Source of the DNA: Eubacteriales bacterium
GTDB lineage: Bacteria > Bacillota > Clostridia > Oscillospirales > Acutalibacteraceae
Length of the DNA stretch: 9,746 nucleotides
NCBI GenBank assembly: GCA_030529125.1
Contig: JAUMXP010000053.1
Span: forward strand, 1 to 9,746
Reading direction: 5' to 3'
Shown here: in pieces, positions 5,492 to 9,746 of the stretch
How the letters are laid out: each line of letters starts with the position of its first letter
How positions within the stretch are numbered: the stretch's first letter is position 1
The notes under the pieces: generated by a model
Database searches by the model: none
Told to the model about the DNA's origin: nothing
The model's input: only the letters and a program-made list of their open reading frames with translations
Program-made: the position numbers and the translations under genes

Positions 5492-6462
5492 AGAACGTAG
5501 TAGTTTCTACTAGAATAAGACTGGCGCGTAATCTATCTGACTATCCTTTTCCAATAAGAATGAATGAAAAAGTTAAGTCAGAGTTAGCTGACAAAGTGTG
5601 CGATGCCGCAAAAACAATAATGCCGTTTGATCGTATCGATATGTCTAATATCACAAAGACGCAAGCAGTATCACTTGTCGAACAGCATCTTATCAGTCCG
5701 GAGTTTATCAGCAATTCTGAGGGCAGGGTTTTACTGCTGTCAAAAGACAAAACAATCAGCATTATGATAAATGAAGAAGACCACATAAGACTGCAGGTGA
5801 TTATGCCATCATTGTGTTTAGAAGAAGCATACAAAGTAGCTGATGAGCTGGATACAAAACTGTCTGAGAAACTTAAGTTTGCATATTCAGATAAGTTAGG
5901 TTTCCTGACTCAGTGCCCAACAAACTTAGGTACAGGAATGCGTGCTTCGGTTATGTTGCATCTTCCTGCACTCAAGAAAAGCCGTGCAGTTGACCGTATT
6001 GGCTCTAACTTAACTAAACTCGGACTCACAATCCGTGGGCTGTATGGTGAGAGCTCAGAGTCAATAGGTGCTATGTATCAGCTATCAAACCAAGTAAGTC
6101 TTGGTATCAGCGAGCAGTCCGCTATTGAGAATCTTAAGAATATTACTACCCAGCTTGTAACGCAGGAATTAAAAGCAAGGGACAGAATACTTTCTGATAT
6201 ATCCGTAGTTGATACTATCTGTCGTAGCTTGGGTATACTAAAAACAGCTAGAAGAATCGACCACGCTGAAGCTATGAATTTGTTGTCTAATGTCAGATTA
6301 GGCGTAGCTAACAAACTGTTTGACTCACTGTCACTTGACAGCATAGATGAGCTGATGTGTGATATTCAACCTGCATGTATTTTACAGCGTTTTTCTGCTG
6401 AACTATCGCCGTCAGAACGCGATATGAAGCGAGCAGATTATCTGCGTGAAAAATTAAATTGA
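5488..6462 (+). CDS. mcsB: McsB, protein-arginine kinase (short N-terminus)
   Basis: This 324-residue ATP:guanido phosphotransferase-family enzyme phosphorylates protein arginines, marking substrates for ClpC-ClpP and inactivating CtsR in Bacilli. Visible blocks are the nucleotide-phosphate Arg segment STRIRLARNL (7-16), EQHLISPEF, the catalytic acidic loop NEEDHIR (95-101), CPTNLGTGMRASVMLHLPA (143-161), RGLYGESSE (183-191, with E188 probably the substrate-binding Glu) and RDMKRA (311-316). RDMKRA matches the RDxxRA phosphoarginine-sensing motif of McsB. The protein is about 40 residues shorter than B. subtilis McsB. About 20 of these are missing before the STRIR block and most of the rest beyond the C-terminus. 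In-frame upstream sequence reaches a stop at 5461 within nine codons, so a longer start is excluded. The ATG overlaps the mcsA stop (ATGA), with GGAGGAG at 5476-5482. All catalytic motifs look intact. Confidence 0.95.
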   Translation: MKNVVVSTRIRLARNLSDYPFPIRMNEKVKSELADKVCDAAKTIMPFDRIDMSNITKTQAVSLVEQHLISPEFISNSEGRVLLLSKDKTISIMINEEDHIRLQVIMPSLCLEEAYKVADELDTKLSEKLKFAYSDKLGFLTQCPTNLGTGMRASVMLHLPALKKSRAVDRIGSNLTKLGLTIRGLYGESSESIGAMYQLSNQVSLGISEQSAIENLKNITTQLVTQELKARDRILSDISVVDTICRSLGILKTARRIDHAEAMNLLSNVRLGVANKLFDSLSLDSIDELMCDIQPACILQRFSAELSPSERDMKRADYLREKLN

Positions 6463-6495
6463 TACAATATTTTATTATCAGGTAACAGTACTATA

Positions 6496-6506
6496 AAAGG
6501 AAGGTG
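6496..6506 (+). promoter_or_regulatory. Ribosome binding site that fixes the clpC start
   Basis: AAAGGAAGGTG at 6496-6506 is followed by the ATG at 6513, six bases beyond AAGGTG. An in-frame GTG at 6504 lies inside this ribosome site and would leave poor spacing. The ATG also gives the expected ClpC N-terminus (F-x-x-F-T-x-x-A), so it is preferred. Confidence 0.75.
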
Positions 6507-6512
6507 ACGAGA

Positions 6513-8969
6513 ATGTACAATTTCAAAGGTTTTACACAAAAAGCTAACGAAGCGTTGAATCTGGCTATTACATCTGCGCAGGAGCTTGGCCATACTTATG
6601 TTGGCACAGAGCACATACTGCTTGGACTATTGCGTGAGGGTAGTGGTGTAGCCGCTGTCGTTATGAACGAATGTGGATTAAATGACATAACTTTAGAGAA
6701 TCATATCGCAGACTCAGTAGGTAAAGGTTCGTCAACTGTTCTTACACCTGATGATTTCACACCACGTACTAAACGAGTTATGCAAATGGCGGTTGTAAAT
6801 TCTGCGCGTATGGGACACGGCTATGTCGGTACAGAACATTTGCTTATTTCTATACTTTCAGAGCGTGACAGCTTTGCTGTGCGATTTTTGTCTGAGCTTA
6901 ATGTCAACCCTACAAGCATTATTACAGCTTTAAAACAGAGTCTTAACGATGAGCGAGAACAATCTGATAAAGCAGATTTTAAATATGGCGATGCAAGTAT
7001 TAACGACTCAAAGACTAATTCTGAAACAAAGACTCTGTCAGCATATGGCAGAGATCTCACTAAAAGCGCAGAAAATGGAGAGATCGACCCTGTAATCGGT
7101 CGAGATAACGAAATCAACCGTATTATTCAGATTTTGTCCCGCAGAACTAAAAACAACCCTGTTCTTATAGGCGAGCCAGGTGTGGGTAAAACAGCAGTTG
7201 CTGAAGGCTTAGCACTTAAAATCGCAAACGCTGAGGTGCCTGAACATCTCAGATCTAAGCGTGTCTTTTCGCTTGATCTGACATCTATGATTGCAGGTAC
7301 AAAGTATAGAGGTGATTTTGAAGATCGTATCAAAAATGCGATTGAAGAGGTCAAAAAATCAGACAACATAATCCTATTTATCGATGAACTTCATACTATA
7401 ATCGGCGCAGGTTCTGCTGAGGGTTCAGCAGATGCCGCTAATATTCTAAAACCTAGTCTGGCACGAGGTGATTTTCAGGTTATCGGTGCGACAACCTTAG
7501 AAGAGTATAGAAAGTATATCGAAAAAGATGCAGCGCTCGAGAGAAGATTTCAGCCTGTCACAGTAGGTGAGCCGTCTAAAGAAGAAGCTGTACTGATTCT
7601 GAAAGGCTTGCGCGACAGATACGAAGCCCACCATAAAGTTAAAATTACTGACGAAGCAATCGAGTCAGCGGTAGAATTATCCTCTAGATATATCGCGGAC
7701 AGATACCTGCCTGACAAAGCTATCGACTTAATTGACGAGGCAGCGTCAAAGGTAAGATTAACTGAGCTTACTGCACCGCCTGAAATCAAAGAGCTTGAAG
7801 AAAAAATTGATCAGCTTGAGCAGGAAAAAAGCAGTGCAGTTAATGAACAGGATTTTGAGCGTGCAGCTCAAATTCGCGATGAGCAAAAGAATATGAAACA
7901 AAAGCTTACCGATATGCAGAAGGACTGGCACGAAAATTCAAAAGTAGTCAACGGCGAAGTCAGAAAAGAAGATATTGCAACTATAGTTTCTGACTGGACA
8001 AAAATCCCTGTAGTAGAGCTTACAAAGGAAGAGTCGGATCGTTTGCTGAATATGGAAGATATTCTCCATAAACGCGTTATTGGTCAGAACGAAGCAGTCA
8101 AAGCCATAGCTAAAGCTATCCGACGCGGTCGAGTAGGTATCAAAGATCCTAATCGTCCTATGGGTTCATTTATTTTCTTAGGACCTACAGGTGTTGGTAA
8201 AACCGAGCTGTGTAAAGCATTAGCGAGTGCTATGTTTGGTGATGAAAACGCAATGCTCAGGCTTGATATGAGCGAATATATGGAGAAGCATACTGTTTCC
8301 CGTCTGGTTGGTTCACCTCCTGGGTATGTCGGCTATGACGAGGGTGGTCAGCTTACAGAGAAGGTCAGACGTAAACCATACTCTGTGGTTTTATTTGACG
8401 AGATTGAAAAAGCTCATCCTGATGTGTTCAATATGCTGTTGCAGATTCTCGAAGACGGTAGACTGACCGATTCTCAGGGCAGAACTGTTGATTTCAAAAA
8501 TACTGTAATTATAATGACATCTAACGTTGGTGCTAGATTGATTGTTGACAAGCAACAGTCGCTCGGATTTACTCAGAATGATACTGAAAAAAGCGATATA
8601 AAAGATACAGTTATAGCTGAGCTCAAGAAAGTATTCAGACCGGAATTTATAAACCGAGTTGATGACATCATCGTATTCTCAAAGCTTACAAAAGACGAAA
8701 TTAAGCAGATTGCAAAAAATATGCTTAGTAATCTTGCTGATAGACTTAAGCCGATGCGAATTAGTATAGACTTCAGCGATAACGTTGTTGATAAAATATC
8801 TGACGAAGGCTTTGATGAGAGTTATGGCGCTAGACCGCTTCGACGTGCTATAGTAAATAATATAGAAGATAAGCTCTCAGAAAAAATCTTAGATGGTAGT
8901 TTTAGTGAGAACGATAGAATTATCTGTGATTATATAGATGGAGAATACGTATTTGAAAAAGCAGAATAA
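6513..8969 (+). CDS. clpC: ClpC, AAA+ unfoldase subunit of the ClpCP protease
   Basis: This 818-residue HSP100 ATPase (numbering from the ATG at 6513) unfolds damaged or arginine-phosphorylated proteins and feeds them to ClpP. Domains in order: a double Clp_N repeat (about 1-145, each with G-H-x-Y-V-G-T-E-H) for adaptor and substrate docking; the first AAA+ module with Walker A GEPGVGKT (220-227), Walker B ILFIDE (287-292) and Arg fingers in LERRFQ; a UVR-containing middle coiled coil (about 427-465) that marks ClpC rather than ClpA or ClpB; and the second AAA+ module with Walker A GPTGVGKT (557-564), Walker B VVLFDE (625-630), RPEFINR and sensor-2 GARPLRR. The LGF tripeptide at 684-686 is the ClpP-docking loop. 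No key residue is missing. It lies 50 bases after mcsB without a terminator, in the CtsR-controlled operon. A GTG three codons upstream is less likely. Confidence 0.97.
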   Translation: MYNFKGFTQKANEALNLAITSAQELGHTYVGTEHILLGLLREGSGVAAVVMNECGLNDITLENHIADSVGKGSSTVLTPDDFTPRTKRVMQMAVVNSARMGHGYVGTEHLLISILSERDSFAVRFLSELNVNPTSIITALKQSLNDEREQSDKADFKYGDASINDSKTNSETKTLSAYGRDLTKSAENGEIDPVIGRDNEINRIIQILSRRTKNNPVLIGEPGVGKTAVAEGLALKIANAEVPEHLRSKRVFSLDLTSMIAGTKYRGDFEDRIKNAIEEVKKSDNIILFIDELHTIIGAGSAEGSADAANILKPSLARGDFQVIGATTLEEYRKYIEKDAALERRFQPVTVGEPSKEEAVLILKGLRDRYEAHHKVKITDEAIESAVELSSRYIADRYLPDKAIDLIDEAASKVRLTELTAPPEIKELEEKIDQLEQEKSSAVNEQDFERAAQIRDEQKNMKQKLTDMQKDWHENSKVVNGEVRKEDIATIVSDWTKIPVVELTKEESDRLLNMEDILHKRVIGQNEAVKAIAKAIRRGRVGIKDPNRPMGSFIFLGPTGVGKTELCKALASAMFGDENAMLRLDMSEYMEKHTVSRLVGSPPGYVGYDEGGQLTEKVRRKPYSVVLFDEIEKAHPDVFNMLLQILEDGRLTDSQGRTVDFKNTVIIMTSNVGARLIVDKQQSLGFTQNDTEKSDIKDTVIAELKKVFRPEFINRVDDIIVFSKLTKDEIKQIAKNMLSNLADRLKPMRISIDFSDNVVDKISDEGFDESYGARPLRRAIVNNIEDKLSEKILDGSFSENDRIICDYIDGEYVFEKAE

Positions 8970-9015
8970 TTCTGAATAAAAATTATTTAAAAGAAATATA
9001 AATATTTATGTTAAA

Positions 9016-9076
9016 AAAGACGTGTGTTTGATAATTCCAGAAGAGAATTAAATAAAACACACGTCTTTGTTCTTTT
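9016..9076 (+). terminator. Terminator hairpin after clpC
   Basis: A 14-bp perfect outer stem (9016-9029 with 9055-9068, core GACGTGTGTTT/AAACACACGTC) encloses a smaller 6-bp stem (TAATTC at 9032-9037, GAATTA at 9045-9050). The right arm runs into a T-rich tail (TTTGTTCTTTT, 9066-9076). The A-run at 9013-9018 would give a U-tract on the other strand, so it may work both ways. The loop is longer than usual for an intrinsic terminator. It closes the ctsR operon with no radA gene attached. Confidence 0.75.
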
Positions 9077-9099
9077 AAGGAAATATAATGGCAAATAAG

Positions 9100-9128
9100 T
9101 TGTATTTATAATAAAAATATGATAAAAT
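9100..9128 (+). promoter_or_regulatory. Candidate upstream promoter of the MerR-family gene
   Basis: TTGTAT (9100-9105) and TAAAAT (9123-9128) are separated by 17 bp. Transcription would start near 9135, and the leader would begin with CCTTGCGTAAGG (9140-9151), a small imperfect palindrome. The region is AT-rich and a second candidate promoter lies downstream. Confidence 0.45.
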
Positions 9129-9153
9129 ATAAAAAATCCCCTTGCGTAAGGTA

Positions 9154-9184
9154 TTGCTTGTTACTTAGCGTAATGTGCTATTTT
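9154..9184 (+). promoter_or_regulatory. Candidate MerR-type promoter with 19-bp spacer
   Basis: TTGCTT (9154-9159) and TATTTT (9179-9184), preceded by an extended -10 TGC (9176-9178), are separated by 19 bp. Long 19-20 bp spacers with an operator inside are the known trademark of MerR-controlled promoters. Within the spacer lies the inverted repeat TTAC-TTAGC-GTAA (9161-9173). This suggests autoregulation by the gene at 9207, but the hexamers are weak. Confidence 0.4.
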
Positions 9185-9206
9185 GTAGTCACAGGAGGTG
9201 AGTGCT

Positions 9207-9746
9207 ATGTCAAAATACACCACAGGAGAAATCGCAAAAATATGTGAGGTTACTGTTCGCACAGTTCAGTACTATGATTCACGCGGTATACTAACACCAA
9301 GTGAGCTCTCAGACGGAGGCAGACGCCTATATACTGACGATGATCTCAAGAAACTGAAGATTATATGTTTCTTAAGAGATATGGGATTGCCTATCAATTC
9401 TATTTCAAAGATGCTTTGTGATAGTGAATCAAAAGCAACAGTTGAAGTGCTTCTTCAGCAGCACGAACAAGAGGTTAAGGCTGAGTACGAACAGTGTAGC
9501 AAAAAACTAGATGTTGTTCGTGGACTTTTAAACGAACTAAAGCAAACTGATGATTTCACTGTGAATACATTAGGTGATGTAGCACAAATTATGAAAAACA
9601 AAGATAAAAGAAAAAAGGTTATGCGCAATATCATTCTTAGTGCTCTGGGTTTAGAAGCGTGTGAGATTCTAACTGGTGTATTGTGGGGAATAACAGGTAT
9701 ATGGTGGCCGTTTGCGGCTGTAACTGTCGTTACACTTATTACTGTA
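9207..9746 (+). CDS. MerR-family regulator with C-terminal membrane segments (3' end outside window)
   Basis: The first 180 codons are visible and open to the window edge. Residues 4-70 form a MerR winged helix-turn-helix: YTTGEIAKICEVTVRTVQYY, then the wing RGILTP.ELSDGGRRLYTDDDL, and the IICFLRDMGLPINSISKML helix pair. Residues about 78-115 look like the dimerising coiled coil. After a charged linker (KNKDKRKK, 130-137) the chain becomes strongly hydrophobic from about 141 to the edge, with two likely membrane segments containing LWGITGIWWPF. A cytosolic ligand domain as in BmrR or a short metal site as in MerR is therefore absent so far. The protein is probably a membrane-tethered one-component regulator, with the remainder unseen. 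The start is set by AGGAGGTGA at 9193-9201, an excellent ribosome site. The gene follows a terminator and so starts its own unit. The signal sensed is unknown. Confidence 0.88.
   Translation, partial: MSKYTTGEIAKICEVTVRTVQYYDSRGILTPSELSDGGRRLYTDDDLKKLKIICFLRDMGLPINSISKMLCDSESKATVEVLLQQHEQEVKAEYEQCSKKLDVVRGLLNELKQTDDFTVNTLGDVAQIMKNKDKRKKVMRNIILSALGLEACEILTGVLWGITGIWWPFAAVTVVTLITV

Noticed and set aside
6504..6512. GTG at 6504 as an upstream clpC start adding three residues
   Set aside because: The GTG is part of the AAGGTG ribosome site itself. The ATG at 6513 has proper spacing and gives the standard ClpC N-terminus.
5541..7789. Several 60-100 codon minus-strand open frames opposite mcsB and clpC
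   Set aside because: They mirror conserved coding sequence, show no ribosome sites or recognisable domains, and their presence follows from codon composition of the sense genes.
1..9746. CRISPR arrays, insertion sequences, phage genes, tRNA or rRNA genes, or a defence island
   Set aside because: I saw no spaced direct-repeat array, no transposase or integrase motif, no tRNA cloverleaf with CCA end, and no toxin-antitoxin or defence domains. The genes are ordinary housekeeping and transport genes apart from the dockerin protein and the MerR gene.

Overview
The window looks like a chromosomal segment of a low-GC, Gram-positive anaerobe of the class Clostridia. An Oscillospiraceae/Ruminococcus-like host is my best guess. 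The evidence is the ctsR-mcsA-mcsB-clpC heat-shock operon with CtsR heptamer operators, strong AAGGAGG-type ribosome binding sites, a lipoprotein substrate-binding protein, and a secreted protein ending in a type I dockerin. Every gene I can support is on the + strand. I see no rRNA, tRNA, CRISPR array, transposase or att site. The species assignment is inference.

Layout: (1) 1-401 is the 3' end of a glyceraldehyde-3-phosphate dehydrogenase gene, closed by a clean intrinsic terminator at 421-448. (2) 494-2899 is a polar amino acid ABC transporter operon. It has a consensus promoter (TTGACA, 17 bp, TATAAT), a lipoprotein binding protein, an intergenic hairpin that probably lowers downstream transcription, then a permease and an ATPase that overlap by 23 bases, and a terminator. 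(3) 2948-4347 is a monocistronic unit for a 392-residue secreted protein of unknown function with a C-terminal dockerin. Its leader holds a perfect 9+6+9 inverted repeat. (4) 4389-9076 is the protein quality-control operon ctsR-mcsA-mcsB-clpC. Its promoter is bracketed by two CtsR operators in opposite orientation, with an unexplained 16-bp perfect palindrome just upstream. (5) 9100-9746 carries the promoter region and first 180 codons of a MerR-family regulator whose C-terminal part enters the membrane. It runs off the window.

The heat-shock genes form one circuit. CtsR represses the operon. McsA (zinc-binding, UVR motif) and McsB (protein-arginine kinase) mark proteins and control CtsR. ClpC is the AAA+ unfoldase that hands substrates to ClpP, which is encoded elsewhere. 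The transporter genes form one importer: extracellular binding lipoprotein, membrane permease (probably a homodimer) and ATPase dimer.

I did not find a convincing undescribed multi-gene system. The points most worth a second look are the dockerin protein of unknown function, the control region at 4389-4469, the N-terminally short McsB, and the membrane-linked MerR protein with its unusual promoter region.
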